In this document: positions 40,955 through 50,551 of the stretch, piece after piece
How the letters are laid out: each line of letters starts with the position of its first letter
Position numbering within the stretch: position 1 is the stretch's first letter
Assembly: GCF_002804065.1 (NCBI RefSeq)
Contig: NZ_CP024955.1
Coordinates: 1,860,001-1,924,000 of the forward strand
DNA length: 64,000 bases
From: Kyrpidia spormannii
GTDB lineage: Bacteria; Bacillota; Bacilli; Kyrpidiales; Kyrpidiaceae
Reading direction: 5' to 3'
The notes under the pieces: model-generated
Told to the model about the DNA's origin: nothing
What the model saw: the letters and a program-made list of their open reading frames with translations, nothing else
Databases searched by the model: none
Position numbers and translations under genes: made by a program

Positions 40955-42232
40955 TCATCGGTCACTCGCCCCCAGCCAATGTCGGCAGGTGCGCCCGAAC
41001 ATCGCCCACCACCCCGCGCGACGGACATCTTTGGCCAGATACAGGGGCGCTGCGCTCACGGGCTGATCGTCCCGATAAACCACCACCTTGCCTACCAAAG
41101 CCCCTTTTTTCTTCGGCGCCGCCCCGGGGGAAACCACGACCCGGGCCCGAATCCCTGTTTTCGATTCGCCTCGGCGAAGCAAAACCCCCACACTTTGCCG
41201 CACCGTGACCGGGGCTTTTTCCGGGTCTCCTTTGTCCAACCGAACCTGCCCCACCGGATCCCCCGGGCCGTAAAGCTTTACGAATTGGTACTGCCCGAAG
41301 GCCCAGTCCAGCATTTGCGTCACTTCGGCGTTCCGCTGTTTCGAGGTCGGCTCTCCCATCACCACGGCGATCACCCGAAAATCGCCTTTTTTCGCCGTGG
41401 CGCTCAGACAGTACCGGGCCGACCCGGTGAACCCGGTTTTTAGCCCGTCTACACCGGGGTAAAAGCGGACCAGCTTATTCGTGTTCACGAGCCAGAAAGG
41501 ACGATCGGTATTTTTTCGCAAATAATCCTCGTACAAAGACGTCCACCTGAGGACCTGGGGGTGTTTCAACAACTCCCTGGACATGATCGCAATATCATAA
41601 GCGGACGTATAGTGGCCTTCCGCAGGTAAACCGTTACAATTGACAAAATGGGTGTCCCGCATGCCGAGCTCTTCCGCCCGGCGGTTCATCAGGCTCACGA
41701 ACTCCGCTTCAGAACCCGCCAAGTATTCGGCCACCGCCACCGAGGCGTCGTTCGCCGAGGCCACGGCAATGCCTTTCATCATATCGTCCAAGGTCATTTC
41801 TTCGCCAGGTTCCAAAAAAATCTGCGACCCGCCCATACTGGCCGCCCGTTCGCTGGTGCGAATCCGGTCGCTTAATTGCACCTGTCCCCGTTCCAGCGCC
41901 TCGACGGTTAGCAGCATCGTCATGATCTTCGTGATACTGGCAGGCGGCAGTTTTTCGTGGCTATTTTTCTCCATCAAAACCGTCCCGGTGGCGGCGTCCA
42001 TGAGCACAGCAGAAACCGCGTGTTCCGCCAGCTTGGGGCTTGTCTCCGCCCGCGGCCGTTTGGCCGCCACGGGGCTCCCGGCGTCCGCCCCCGTCGTCGG
42101 CTCCAGGCCCGGGACCGACCGAGCCTCTGACGCTACCCCCGCCCCCTTGACTCCGACTTCGGCCGAGGCCACCGTAGGCGATGCAAAAAGCGCGGCGGCG
42201 CACAGACCGATCATTCCCGCGCGAAGGTTCAT
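40955..42232 (-). CDS. dacF: D-alanyl-D-alanine carboxypeptidase (DacF/PBP5 type)
   Basis: 425 residues with signal peptide (1-24, ending VASA). The serine-acyl enzyme motifs are S99-I-T-K102, S159-A-N161 and K265-T-G267, followed by a C-terminal PBP5 beta domain and an amphipathic end (GWWAMFGRTCRHWLG) that may hold the protein on the membrane surface. It trims the terminal D-alanine of peptidoglycan. It follows pupG as in Bacillus, where dacF is a forespore gene in front of spoIIA; here spoIIA does not follow. Confidence 0.92.
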   Translation of the reverse strand: MNLRAGMIGLCAAALFASPTVASAEVGVKGAGVASEARSVPGLEPTTGADAGSPVAAKRPRAETSPKLAEHAVSAVLMDAATGTVLMEKNSHEKLPPASITKIMTMLLTVEALERGQVQLSDRIRTSERAASMGGSQIFLEPGEEMTLDDMMKGIAVASANDASVAVAEYLAGSEAEFVSLMNRRAEELGMRDTHFVNCNGLPAEGHYTSAYDIAIMSRELLKHPQVLRWTSLYEDYLRKNTDRPFWLVNTNKLVRFYPGVDGLKTGFTGSARYCLSATAKKGDFRVIAVVMGEPTSKQRNAEVTQMLDWAFGQYQFVKLYGPGDPVGQVRLDKGDPEKAPVTVRQSVGVLLRRGESKTGIRARVVVSPGAAPKKKGALVGKVVVYRDDQPVSAAPLYLAKDVRRAGWWAMFGRTCRHWLGASDR

Positions 42233-42332
42233 CCCTTCCTCCCTCCTTCACTGCCCTTGCGCATCTAGTGTGTGTCAGGGGGGGAAGGGTTATCCGATAT
42301 TGACGCGGATTCCCTCCGGCTTTATAACCGGC

Positions 42333-43148
42333 TTACAGTCGGCTCACGATCTCGGTAATGAGCCCGCTGAACTGCGCGCCGATCCGCCGGCCGGTCTCCA
42401 ACACCTCTTCGTGGGACAGGGGTTGATCGAGAATCCCCGCCGCCATGTTGGTGATACACGAGATCCCCAGCACCCGCATTCCCGCGTGGCGGGCGGCGAT
42501 AACCTCCGTCACCGTCGACATTCCCACGGCGTCGGCTCCCAAGACGCGGAGCATGCGAATCTCCGCCGGAGTCTCGAAGGTTGGGCCGAGGAGGCCCGCA
42601 TACACCCCTTCTTGCAACGGGAGATTGAGCTCCCGGCCCACCTGCCGAGCCAGACCGAGTAACTCCCGGTCATACGCCGCGGACATGTCGGGAAACCGGG
42701 GGCCCAGTTCATCGTCGTTGGGCCCCACCAAAGGGTTTTTCCCCGTCAGGTTCAAATGATCTCGAATCAACATCAGGTCTCCCGGACGAAATCCTATATT
42801 CACGCCCCCGGAGGCGTTGGTCACGATTAAAATCTCCGCCCCGAGGGTTCGCAGCACCCGCACCGGAAAAGCCACCTGCTCCGGGGTATAGCCTTCATAA
42901 AGGTGAAACCGTCCTTGCATCACCGCCGTCGGCACGCCCCCCAGCCGTCCAAACACCAAGCGCCCGGCGTGGCCCACCACCGTGGAAACGGGAAACTCCG
43001 GGATCTCTTCGTAGGGCACCACCCGTTTTGCCTCTAACCGATCCGCCACTCCTCCCAGACCCGATCCCAGAATCACCGCCACCCGGGGCTTCTCAGCAAG
43101 TCCCTGCTCCAGCCGTTCCGCCACCTCGCGTACCCACTGCGTCTTCAT
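42333..43148 (-). CDS. pupG: Purine-nucleoside phosphorylase (trimeric, guanosine/inosine type)
   Basis: 271 residues from ATG 43148. [33 protein letters not shown] and VTNASGGVN are the phosphate- and base-binding elements of [22 protein letters not shown] and SCITNMAAG complete the site. It splits inosine and guanosine with phosphate to ribose-1-phosphate. The start overlaps the deoB stop (ATGA), so the two steps of nucleoside salvage are co-translated. The order deoB-pupG-dacF is as in Bacillus. Confidence 0.94.
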   Translation of the reverse strand: MKTQWVREVAERLEQGLAEKPRVAVILGSGLGGVADRLEAKRVVPYEEIPEFPVSTVVGHAGRLVFGRLGGVPTAVMQGRFHLYEGYTPEQVAFPVRVLRTLGAEILIVTNASGGVNIGFRPGDLMLIRDHLNLTGKNPLVGPNDDELGPRFPDMSAAYDRELLGLARQVGRELNLPLQEGVYAGLLGPTFETPAEIRMLRVLGADAVGMSTVTEVIAARHAGMRVLGISCITNMAAGILDQPLSHEEVLETGRRIGAQFSGLITEIVSRL

Positions 43149-44314
43149 CCCCGCACCTCTTTCCAAAAACTCATCCCCACCTGGGGCGCCGGAACTCCAA
43201 AGGCTTCCGCCAAAGTAGCGCCGATATCAGCAAAAGTATCCCTCGCCCCCAGGTCGACCCCCGTTTTCAGCCCCGGTCCCCACACCAACAGCGGCACCCA
43301 CTCCCGGGTGTGATCGGTACCGGGCGTGGTGGGGTCACATCCGTGGTCCGCCGTGATGATAAGCACATCGTCGTACCGGAGCGCATCGAGGATCTCCGGC
43401 ATCCGTCGATCGAAGGCTTCCACCGCTCTGGCAAAGCCTATAGGATCGTTCCGATGGCCGTACAGGGAATCAAAATCTACCAGATTCCCATAGATCAGGC
43501 CTCGATCCAGCCGCCGCCCCCACTGCACAATTCGGTCCACCCCGTCCATATTGTCCTTGGTATGTACCGCCTCGCCGATCCCCGCCCCACCGTAGATGTC
43601 GTGAATCTTGCCAATCCCCACCACCGGCCACCCGGCATCGTGCAACTCATCGAGGACCGTCCGACCGAAGCGCAAAGAGTAATCCCGCCGGCGGTCGGTG
43701 CGGACATACCGTCCGTTTTGGCCGACGAAAGGCCGGGCGATCACCCGCCCCACACCGTGTTCCCCCTGGAGCAATCCCCGGGCGACCTCACACATGTGGT
43801 AGAGCTCCTCCGGGGGGATCACTTCTTCGTGGGCGGCGATCTGAAAAACGCTGTCCCCCGACGTGTACACGATGGGGCGGCCCGTGCGCACATGTTCCTC
43901 CCCGAGCTCTTTCAGGATCTCCGTCCCCGAAGCCGGTCGATTCCCGAGAATTTTTCGCCCGATGGCCTCCTCAAAGGGGTCGATAATCTCCCGGGGAAAT
44001 CCGTGGGGATAGACGGGCAAAGGGCGGTCCAGCACGACCCCGACAAACTCCCAATGACCGTTCGTTGTATCTTTCCCCACGGAGCGCTCCCTCATCTTTC
44101 CATAGCAACCCACGACTTCCTGATCCGCCGGATGGCCCAAATCGACCAGGCGCCCCAATCCTAAACGCTCAAGATGGGGCACCCGGAGGCCGCCCACCGC
44201 CTGGGCGATATGACCCAGGGTATTGGCCGCCTCATCCCCGTACCGATCCGCATCCGGTGCGGCGCCGATTCCGCAACTGTCCAGAACGATCCATATCCAT
44301 CGCAACCCGGCCAC
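43145..44314 (-). CDS. deoB: Phosphopentomutase
   Basis: 389 residues of the alkaline-phosphatase superfamily. [27 protein letters not shown] carries metal-binding aspartates and the phosphothreonine region [10 protein letters not shown], and [18 protein letters not shown] the second metal cluster. It interconverts ribose-1- and ribose-5-phosphate, feeding PNP products into central metabolism. GTG 44314 is very close to AGGAGG; TTG 44305 ([10 protein letters not shown]) has better spacing and may be the true start. Confidence 0.94.
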   Translation of the reverse strand: MAGLRWIWIVLDSCGIGAAPDADRYGDEAANTLGHIAQAVGGLRVPHLERLGLGRLVDLGHPADQEVVGCYGKMRERSVGKDTTNGHWEFVGVVLDRPLPVYPHGFPREIIDPFEEAIGRKILGNRPASGTEILKELGEEHVRTGRPIVYTSGDSVFQIAAHEEVIPPEELYHMCEVARGLLQGEHGVGRVIARPFVGQNGRYVRTDRRRDYSLRFGRTVLDELHDAGWPVVGIGKIHDIYGGAGIGEAVHTKDNMDGVDRIVQWGRRLDRGLIYGNLVDFDSLYGHRNDPIGFARAVEAFDRRMPEILDALRYDDVLIITADHGCDPTTPGTDHTREWVPLLVWGPGLKTGVDLGARDTFADIGATLAEAFGVPAPQVGMSFWKEVRG

Positions 44315-44419
44315 TCCCTCCTCGCCTTTTGCCCTTATCCGAAATCGTTCCCCAGCCTTTAGATCCTCGGTTCTCCCGCCTCGGACCTCCCGCGGCGCCC
44401 CGCCCTCGGCCCACCCGGC

Positions 44420-45307
44420 CTAGGCCCGGGGATGGGTGCGCTCGTACACGTCTTTAAGCCGGGTTTGCGTGACATGGGTGTAGATCTGGGTCGTCGAGAT
44501 ATCCGCATGGCCGAGCATCTCCTGGACCGCCCGCAGATCTGCGCCGTTCTCCAACAGATGGGTGGCAAAGGAATGCCGCAGTGTGTGGGGGGTAATGGCC
44601 TTCTGAATGCCCGCCGTCCGGGCATATTTCTTTAAAATCTTCCAAAACCCCTGCCGGGTTAACCGTTTGCCCTGGTGATTGACAAAAAGGGCACCAGGAT
44701 CCCCATTTTTCAATAACCCAGCCCTCCCCCTGGTCAGGTACGCATGGACCGCCTCCAGGGCTGCCGATCCCAGGGGCACAATCCGCTCTTTGGATCCTTT
44801 CCCGTAACACTTCACATAACCCATGTTCAGGTTGACATCCGCCACGTTGAGGGACACAAGTTCGGAGACCCGAACCCCCGTGGCATAGAGCATCTCCAAC
44901 ATCGCCCGGTCCCGGAGGGCCATGGGGGTCAATCCCTCGGGCGCCGCCAGGAGCCGTTCGACTTCTTCGACGTTCAACACCCGGGGCAGCCGCTTGTCCG
45001 CTTTCGGGGAATCCAGCTGCCCGGTGGGGTCTACCTCGATCAGTCCCTCCCGGGACAAAAATTGATAAAACGACCGCAGGCTAGCCATGTGCCGAGACAC
45101 GGTGGCCGGCGCCCGGCCCAACTTTTGCAGGTGGGCCAAATACGCCACGATGTGTCGCCGCCCGGTCTCCGGCCAATCCCCGCACCCCGTCCGCCTGAGG
45201 AACTCGGAAAAGTCCTCCAGATCACTCCGGTAAGACCCTAACGTGCTCGGCGCCAACCCCTTTTCAATGGCCAAATAGCGAATAAATCGCTCAATCATCG
45301 TCTTCAT
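44420..45307 (-). CDS. xerD: Tyrosine recombinase XerD
   Basis: 295 residues from ATG 45307: SAM-like N-terminal core-binding domain and catalytic domain with R in TGVRVSEL, HTLRHSFATHLL, LGHADISTTQIYTH and the nucleophilic tyrosine in that last segment. With XerC/CodV it resolves chromosome dimers at dif. Context (yqzK-like, fur upstream; deoB downstream) equals the Bacillus ripX locus, which argues for housekeeping XerD rather than a phage integrase. Confidence 0.92.
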   Translation of the reverse strand: MKTMIERFIRYLAIEKGLAPSTLGSYRSDLEDFSEFLRRTGCGDWPETGRRHIVAYLAHLQKLGRAPATVSRHMASLRSFYQFLSREGLIEVDPTGQLDSPKADKRLPRVLNVEEVERLLAAPEGLTPMALRDRAMLEMLYATGVRVSELVSLNVADVNLNMGYVKCYGKGSKERIVPLGSAALEAVHAYLTRGRAGLLKNGDPGALFVNHQGKRLTRQGFWKILKKYARTAGIQKAITPHTLRHSFATHLLENGADLRAVQEMLGHADISTTQIYTHVTQTRLKDVYERTHPRA

Positions 45308-45397
45308 GCCATCGGCCCCCGTCCATCCCACCCCGATCGGATGGTGCGATTCGGTGCCTCGAAAATATTCTACAATTCATGTCGTAAATCCTCCCGC

Positions 45398-45631
45398 TCA
45401 CTCCCCCACCCGGTAAAACTCTTGCAGTCTCTGCCAAACCGCCTCCCAGGAAAATTCCTGGGCTGCTGGCCCCTGGACCCGTAGCGCCGGCCCCCGGGGT
45501 TCCCGATACGGGTTCCGTGCCTGGTGCTGCTCGTTCCACAACAACCAGGCCTGAAACAGCAAAAAGGCCAGAGCGATGGCGGTACCGAAATACCACCAAC
45601 TTTCGCTCCGGCTCCGCTGACGGTGGCCCAT
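45398..45631 (-). CDS. DUF4227 (YqzK-like) small membrane protein
   Basis: 77 residues: a basic N-terminus, one transmembrane helix (YFGTAIALAFLLFQAWLLW) and a C-terminal part with NPYREPRGPALRV and a final WQRLQEFYRVGE. This YxEPxGxAxxV...RLxxFYxxGE pattern resembles YqzK of Bacillus, which sits between fur and xerD. Function is unknown. Here ald separates it from fur. Confidence 0.72.
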   Translation of the reverse strand: MGHRQRSRSESWWYFGTAIALAFLLFQAWLLWNEQHQARNPYREPRGPALRVQGPAAQEFSWEAVWQRLQEFYRVGE

Positions 45632-45787
45632 GCTGATCCCCCCACCGCACTGTATGCTCCGACCCCAGGTTCTATGCCGCCCCGCCCGGCCCGCCGCGCC
45701 GGCGCCTTTAGCCCCCGGCCACCCCCGAAAGCCCCCGGGGGCGTTCGCCGCCTAAGGCTGCGACCCTCTGCACGGGCACCCCGGCAG

Positions 45788-46909
45788 CTACAGGGCAATG
45801 GCTTCCTCCAGTGGCGTGTAGGGAACCCCCACCGCCGAGGCCACAGCGGCGTTGGTGACACATCCGTGCACGACATTCACGCCCTTGGCCAAAACCGGGT
45901 CGCGATTCACCGCCGCCCGATACCCTTCCTTCGCCAAGGCGGCCACGTATGGAAGCGTGGCGCCGGTCAAAGCCAGGGTCGAAGTTCTCGGCACCGCCCC
46001 GGGGATGTTGGCCACCGCATAGTGGATGACCCCGTATTTGACATACGTCGGATCGCTGTGGGTGGTGACCCGGTCCACCGTTTCAATGGATCCCCCCTGG
46101 TCGATGGCCACGTCGACGATCACCGAGCCCGGGGACATCTTCTTGACCATACTTTCCGTGACCAATTTTGGCGCCCGGGCCCCGGGGATGAGCACGGCGC
46201 CGATCAAAAGGTCGGCTTGGCGCACTTCCTGTTCAATGGCGTAGGCGTTGGACATCACCGTCGTCACCCGGCCGCCGAACAGATCGTCCAACTGCCTGAG
46301 TCGCTCGGGATTCTTATCGAGGATCACCACATCGGCACCGAGGCCCACCGCCATTTTCGCCGCTTGAGTGCCCACGGTCCCACCGCCGATGATCACCACC
46401 CGAGCCGGATGCACGCCGGGCACCCCGCCGAGGAGTACCCCCTTTCCCCCATTGGGCTTCTCCAAAAACTGGGCCCCAATCTGAACCGACATCCGCCCGG
46501 CGACCTCACTCATGGGCGTCAGCAGGGGAAGGGCGCCGCTCGGCAATTGAACCGTTTCATAGGCGATGGCGGTGACCCCCTTTTCTTGCAGGGCCTTTGC
46601 CAATTCCGGGGCTGCCGCCAGGTGAAGATATGTAAAAATCACGAGCCCCTCCCGGAAAAATTGAATCTCTCCCGGCTCGGGTTCCTTGACTTTCACGATC
46701 ATTTCCGCCTGTTGCCAAACCTCGGAAGCCTCGGGTACGATGTCCGCCCCCACGCTCTGGTACTCCCGATCGGTAAACCCGCTGCCCACCCCGGCTCCGG
46801 CCTCCACCAGGACCCGATGTCCCGCGTCGACCAAGGCGTGCACCCCGGCCGGTGTCATCGCCACTCGATTCTCGTTATTCTTGATCTCCTTCGGCACGCC
46901 GATCACCAT
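45788..46909 (-). CDS. ald: Alanine dehydrogenase
   Basis: 373 residues. The substrate-side signature is [23 protein letters not shown]; the NAD loop is [22 protein letters not shown]; and KVKEPEP, FTYLHLA and catalytic [24 protein letters not shown] regions are intact. It oxidatively deaminates L-alanine to pyruvate and ammonia, important for amino-acid use and sporulation in Bacilli. ATG follows GAGAGGAG. It is inserted between fur and the yqzK-xerD genes compared with Bacillus and is preceded by the fur terminator, so it probably has its own promoter. A GC-only hairpin (45731-45742) with TTTC follows. Confidence 0.95.
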   Translation of the reverse strand: MVIGVPKEIKNNENRVAMTPAGVHALVDAGHRVLVEAGAGVGSGFTDREYQSVGADIVPEASEVWQQAEMIVKVKEPEPGEIQFFREGLVIFTYLHLAAAPELAKALQEKGVTAIAYETVQLPSGALPLLTPMSEVAGRMSVQIGAQFLEKPNGGKGVLLGGVPGVHPARVVIIGGGTVGTQAAKMAVGLGADVVILDKNPERLRQLDDLFGGRVTTVMSNAYAIEQEVRQADLLIGAVLIPGARAPKLVTESMVKKMSPGSVIVDVAIDQGGSIETVDRVTTHSDPTYVKYGVIHYAVANIPGAVPRTSTLALTGATLPYVAALAKEGYRAAVNRDPVLAKGVNVVHGCVTNAAVASAVGVPYTPLEEAIAL

Positions 46910-47020
46910 GGCGTTTCACTCCTCTCAACATGCAAGGCTCCCCCGATAGCTGCTTTATCCTCAGATTTCCCCGCCTCGACGTATCCTATGTCCGGGCATC
47001 CGGCTCCCGCCGGGCCAAAC

Positions 47021-47051
47021 AAAAAGACAGATAGTCGTGCTACCTGTCTTT
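47021..47051 (-). terminator. Terminator of the fur transcription unit
   Basis: On the minus strand AAAGACAGGTAG pairs with CTATCTGTCTTT around CACGA and is followed by TT. The hairpin overlaps the fur stop codon (TAG 47040-47042), separating ald from fur transcription. Confidence 0.82.
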
Positions 47052-47534
47052 GGCCACCGAGGGGAGGGCGGTTCCTTCGGTCTTCGTTTTCTCTTGACAT
47101 TCTCGACAGTATCCGAGAAAACTGACCCGGTGGTCCACAATTCGAAAACGGTGTCTCGTTTCGATACTCCGTTCCAGATCCCCCAAAAGATCTTCGATCT
47201 CCGACACCTTGCCGCAATCCAGACAAATCAGATGGTGATGGTGGTGAGGCTGATCTCTTTCCCGAAACTCGTACCGCGCCACTCCGTCACCAAAATTCAA
47301 CTTCTCGATGATTCGCAGGTCGACTAAAAGTTCAAGGGTTCGATACACCGTGGCCAGCCCAATGTCCGGCGCTTTGTGCTTGACGAGCATAAACACCTCT
47401 TCGGCACTGAGGTGCGCTTCTTGATTCTCCAGGAGAACCCTCAGCGTGGCCTCCCGTTGAGGGGTCAACTTTAGCTGTTCGGCGTGCAAGAGCTTTTTGA
47501 TCTGCTGCAACCGATCCGCAAGCCTCTCCTCCAC
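47040..47534 (-). CDS. fur: Ferric uptake regulator family repressor
   Basis: 164 residues: winged helix with KLTPQREATLRVLLE and GLATVYRTLELL, the regulatory metal site HHHHHLICLDCG, and structural zinc cysteines CxxC (CLDC and CREC). It represses iron-uptake genes with Fe2+; Zur or PerR specificity cannot be excluded from sequence alone, but the locus near spoIIM and xerD matches Bacillus fur. GTG 47532-47534 lies behind a G-rich stretch; the first internal ATG (VFMLVKHK) would truncate the protein. A terminator overlaps the stop. Confidence 0.9.
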   Translation of the reverse strand: MEERLADRLQQIKKLLHAEQLKLTPQREATLRVLLENQEAHLSAEEVFMLVKHKAPDIGLATVYRTLELLVDLRIIEKLNFGDGVARYEFRERDQPHHHHHLICLDCGKVSEIEDLLGDLERSIETRHRFRIVDHRVSFLGYCRECQEKTKTEGTALPSVAKDR

Positions 47535-47591
47535 TCCTGCACCCCCCGTCCGTCTCTCTGATTTGATTATAGGACGTCCGGTTTTCCTCTG

Positions 47592-47918
47592 TCAAACTTT
47601 CCCTTGTAGCAAGGCCAAGGCCGCCTCCAGCGAGTCCGGCTGCACCCGGGCTTCAAAGAATAGCTTGTTCCGGGAGATGTGGCCGCAGCTGAGGCACCGG
47701 TGGACCACCCGATAGCCCTTCTTCCCGTCGTATTCCACCGCCACCGGTTCCATCGGCCCCCCGCAGGCCGCCGCCCGGTCCCCGGGGAGCTCGTCCACGT
47801 GCAAAGACCACAGGCAACGGGGGCAATGGTTCCGGCAACTCCCGGGAAGGGGGGCCACTGCGAGGCCGCAGTGCACACAAACGAAAGATTCGTTTCGAAC
47901 CGTAAAGCGTTTGGCCAT
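47592..47918 (-). CDS. RNHCP-domain zinc-ribbon protein
   Basis: 108 residues from ATG 47918. FVCVHCGLAV, then CRNHCPRCLWSLHVDELPGDRAAACGG and later HRCLSCGH give about four CxxC/CxxxC cysteine sets. The CRNHCPxCLxSxHVD string is the defining feature of the RNHCP family, small proteins of unknown function that probably bind two zinc ions. GGGAG lies just before the start. It sits between spoIIM and fur in one direction of transcription. Confidence 0.82.
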   Translation of the reverse strand: MAKRFTVRNESFVCVHCGLAVAPLPGSCRNHCPRCLWSLHVDELPGDRAAACGGPMEPVAVEYDGKKGYRVVHRCLSCGHISRNKLFFEARVQPDSLEAALALLQGKV

Positions 47919-47948
47919 TTTCTCCCGCCCCCTCTCTGCCAAAGGCAC

Positions 47949-48611
47949 TCAGTGAATCAATCGGCTGACCGCAAGGGTCATCAATCGGGCGGACACCAGC
48001 CCCTCCACTCCGGCGGCGACAAGAGCAACCCCCGCCATCATCATCACCAGCAAAGAGTAGCCGCGAAGATGGTCCGCCAGTTGCCCTCGGCCTTGGCGGG
48101 CAAACCCGACCCGGATCAGCTCCAGGGAGAAAGCGATGCCCGCCGTGGCACAAGCCATGAGAGCAGGTACGGTGAGGAGATTCTGGGGCAACATCCCCGC
48201 CATCGAAATCACAAAGCCCGGCCAGGCATATTTTTCGACAAAAAATGCCACTGAAAACCCGATCACGAATCCCTTTAGGAAAACCATCCCGACGATCAGG
48301 GGCAGCCCGATAATCGACAGGCCAAAGATCCATATGAATGCCACCCACCGCAGGTTCACCGCAGCCGCGTGGCGCACGACGTCCCCGGGCGCCGCTCCTT
48401 GACCCGCCGTGAGCATCGTGAGAAAACTGCCGACTTCGTCAGCGAGCAGTTGTTTTTGGGATGGACCCAGGGATCCTTCGATGATCGCTCCAAAGAAAAC
48501 GCCCACGAGAAACAGCACGGCCACAAACCGGTAGAGCCCGCTACGGGTCTGAAGGTGCAGGTCGGCGGCTTGACGCCATCGGGATTTCACCTCTGCGCCC
48601 TCCTTGTCCAA
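47949..48611 (-). CDS. spoIIM: Stage II sporulation protein M
   Basis: 220 residues with about five hydrophobic helices. The N-terminal cytoplasmic helix is followed by FLVGVFFGAIIEGSL; FVEKYAWPGFVISMAGMLPQNLL is the most conserved part of SpoIIM. In Bacillus it anchors SpoIID and SpoIIP at the septum for engulfment of the forespore. Its presence marks the organism as an endospore former. Neighbours nudF-yqxK-spoIIM-fur are in the Bacillus order. Confidence 0.92.
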   Translation of the reverse strand: MDKEGAEVKSRWRQAADLHLQTRSGLYRFVAVLFLVGVFFGAIIEGSLGPSQKQLLADEVGSFLTMLTAGQGAAPGDVVRHAAAVNLRWVAFIWIFGLSIIGLPLIVGMVFLKGFVIGFSVAFFVEKYAWPGFVISMAGMLPQNLLTVPALMACATAGIAFSLELIRVGFARQGRGQLADHLRGYSLLVMMMAGVALVAAGVEGLVSARLMTLAVSRLIH

Positions 48612-48670
48612 GATGTTCCATACTTATGCTGGACAAGGAGCGGCTATGAACGCCCGCCGCCGGAAACCCG

Positions 48671-49876
48671 TCACACAACGACCCCGCCGTACCGGCCGCC
48701 TCCGCCGGTGCGCAGGGTCAATCGCCCTTCCCGGGCCCGGATCACCAGATCAGCCAGCCCTTCACCCACCACCTCCGCCAGGGCCTCCCGGGAGGCCCGG
48801 TGGAGCACCCCCATTTCACTGCCGAAAGCCTTGAGGAGGGCCGAGCGGCGTTTGGGTCCGAGACCCGGAATAAATGACAGAGGCACTTGACGCACATAGG
48901 GCGGACGCCCGGGGGGGTGCCGGGGTTCGTCGAGGTCGGCCACCTGGGTGAGGCGATCCAGGACCCCCATCACCGTCTGGGAATTGCCGCACACCGGGCA
49001 TGTGGTCACCGGGGGCGGATCCGAAGCCACAGTGCCACAGCGGGGGCAAGCGGTCCGGTGGTATTTGCCCAAAGATGGATCGAGGCCGTAGTTGCCCGTC
49101 ACCGCCCGGCCATCCCGGCTGTGGAGGGCGAGGCGAATCTCTTCGAAGCTCGGTTCCCGGAGGCGAAATCGGTTGTACTCCCGGGCAATCCGGCCGGTGG
49201 AATGTGCATCCGAATCGCTCACAAAGGCGAAGGACTGAAGTTCCGAAATCCGATCCGCCATGTCGGTGTCGGCGCTGAGGCCGAGCTCTACGGCATCGAC
49301 CTCATCTGGGTCCACCATGTCCGCCATGTGAGTCACACAGTTTCCGTACAGACCTTTATGAGGGGTAAAGGCGTGATGGATAATGAACAATCCGCCCAGC
49401 CGCCGGCACTCCTCCTGAAGATCGATGGCGTCCGCCCGAATCCGTTGGGAGCTGAGAGTTGGATTGGTCACCCGTTCTGACAACCACGCCGAGAATTCCC
49501 GAAGTTCACCCAAACCCGGAAGCCAAACGCCGAAATGAGCCGCTCCTCCCTCCGGGCCGGCCACTTCGATCTCAGCGCCGGTCAGGAGCAAGGTGCGATC
49601 CCGGAAAATCAACCCACCCCCGGAATGGGGCCGCAGGACACCGCTGTCGACCAGTTCCTGAACCTCTTCCAGGACGCCGGTGCAGGCGGCGTCCACGATT
49701 CCGATCACATCAAGACCCTTGCGCTGGGTCGCTTCCTCCAACACCGCCGGAAGGGTCATCGCTGCTGAAGCGGCCATTTTGACCGGCCGCCCCTGGAGCG
49801 TTCGCCCGATGTGGACATGGAGATCGACAAACCATTCACCAAAACCACCCACGGCCGACGGGACGTCTTCTACCAA
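48671..49876 (-). CDS. Endonuclease Q-like PHP-domain protein (YqxK type)
   Basis: 401 residues. An N-terminal PHP phosphoesterase domain begins FVDLHVHIGR and includes IGIVDAA, HHAFTP and FVSDSDAHSTGRI; a zinc ribbon CPRCG...CPVCG follows (about 280-300) and a helix-hairpin-helix FIPGLGPKRRSALL lies at the C-terminus. This domain order is that of endonuclease Q, which cuts 5' of deaminated bases such as uracil and hypoxanthine. TTG 49874-49876 has AAAGGGGG upstream. Location between nudF and spoIIM equals Bacillus yqxK. Confidence 0.82.
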   Translation of the reverse strand: MVEDVPSAVGGFGEWFVDLHVHIGRTLQGRPVKMAASAAMTLPAVLEEATQRKGLDVIGIVDAACTGVLEEVQELVDSGVLRPHSGGGLIFRDRTLLLTGAEIEVAGPEGGAAHFGVWLPGLGELREFSAWLSERVTNPTLSSQRIRADAIDLQEECRRLGGLFIIHHAFTPHKGLYGNCVTHMADMVDPDEVDAVELGLSADTDMADRISELQSFAFVSDSDAHSTGRIAREYNRFRLREPSFEEIRLALHSRDGRAVTGNYGLDPSLGKYHRTACPRCGTVASDPPPVTTCPVCGNSQTVMGVLDRLTQVADLDEPRHPPGRPPYVRQVPLSFIPGLGPKRRSALLKAFGSEMGVLHRASREALAEVVGEGLADLVIRAREGRLTLRTGGGGRYGGVVV

Positions 49877-49933
49877 AGCGCCGCCCCCTTTCCCTGTGCC
49901 GGCCCAATAGGGTGCCTCCGCACCAGGTCGGCG

Positions 49934-50482
49934 TTATTTTTCGGACCTGCGGCCGGCCCACCACTGGAGGGCTACCAAGGTTTTCGCGTCGCAAAAGAGG
50001 CCGCTCGCCAGGCCGTGGCGCACTTCCTTCGGGGACATGGACGAGACCTCGAGAAATTCGTCCTCATCGGGGTGACTGGCGCCTGGGGTCAGGCCGGTCG
50101 CGTAATACACGTACATGACCTCGTCCGAAAAGCCCGGGGAGGTGAAAAAGCGTGTAACGAATTTCCAGTGGCCCGCCCGGTAGCCCGTCTCCTCTTCGAG
50201 TTCCCGCTTGGCACAGGCTAGGGGATCCTCGCCGGGTTCCAGTTTTCCCGCCGGCACCTCCTTGGACATGCGACCAATGGGGTAGCGAAACTGATCCACC
50301 AGCACCACGTGGCCCTCATCCGTTTCCGCCACCACAGCAACAGCCCCGGGGTGGCGAACCACCTCCCGGGAGGTGCGTCCGCCGCCGGGCAATTCCACTT
50401 CATGCACCTCCACGGTGAGCACCCGGCCGGAAAACACCGTGGTCACTCCCAGGGTCTTCTCACCGACCTCTGAACTAGCCAA
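49934..50482 (-). CDS. nudF: ADP-ribose pyrophosphatase (Nudix)
   Basis: 182 residues. The Nudix box is complete: GKLEPGEDPLACAKRELEEE followed by TG. FRYPIGRMSKEVPAG upstream and the ETGY element fit the ADP-ribose pyrophosphatase subgroup, which splits ADP-ribose to AMP and ribose-5-phosphate. TTG 50480-50482 is the apparent start behind GGTGAGGAAGG. Flanking genes (M20 peptidase, yqxK, spoIIM) are as in Bacillus, where the orthologue is yqkG. Confidence 0.9.
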   Translation of the reverse strand: MASSEVGEKTLGVTTVFSGRVLTVEVHEVELPGGGRTSREVVRHPGAVAVVAETDEGHVVLVDQFRYPIGRMSKEVPAGKLEPGEDPLACAKRELEEETGYRAGHWKFVTRFFTSPGFSDEVMYVYYATGLTPGASHPDEDEFLEVSSMSPKEVRHGLASGLFCDAKTLVALQWWAGRRSEK

Positions 50483-50551
50483 CCTTCCTCACCCCCGTGC
50501 ATCATCTGACAACCCCGAGCAGCGTTTTTCCCATGGGCGACCTCCGGGCCG

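Noticed and set aside
41640-42662. A 340-codon plus-strand frame opposite dacF
   Set aside because: It is antisense to the dacF signal peptide and catalytic region, whose motifs are all intact on the minus strand.
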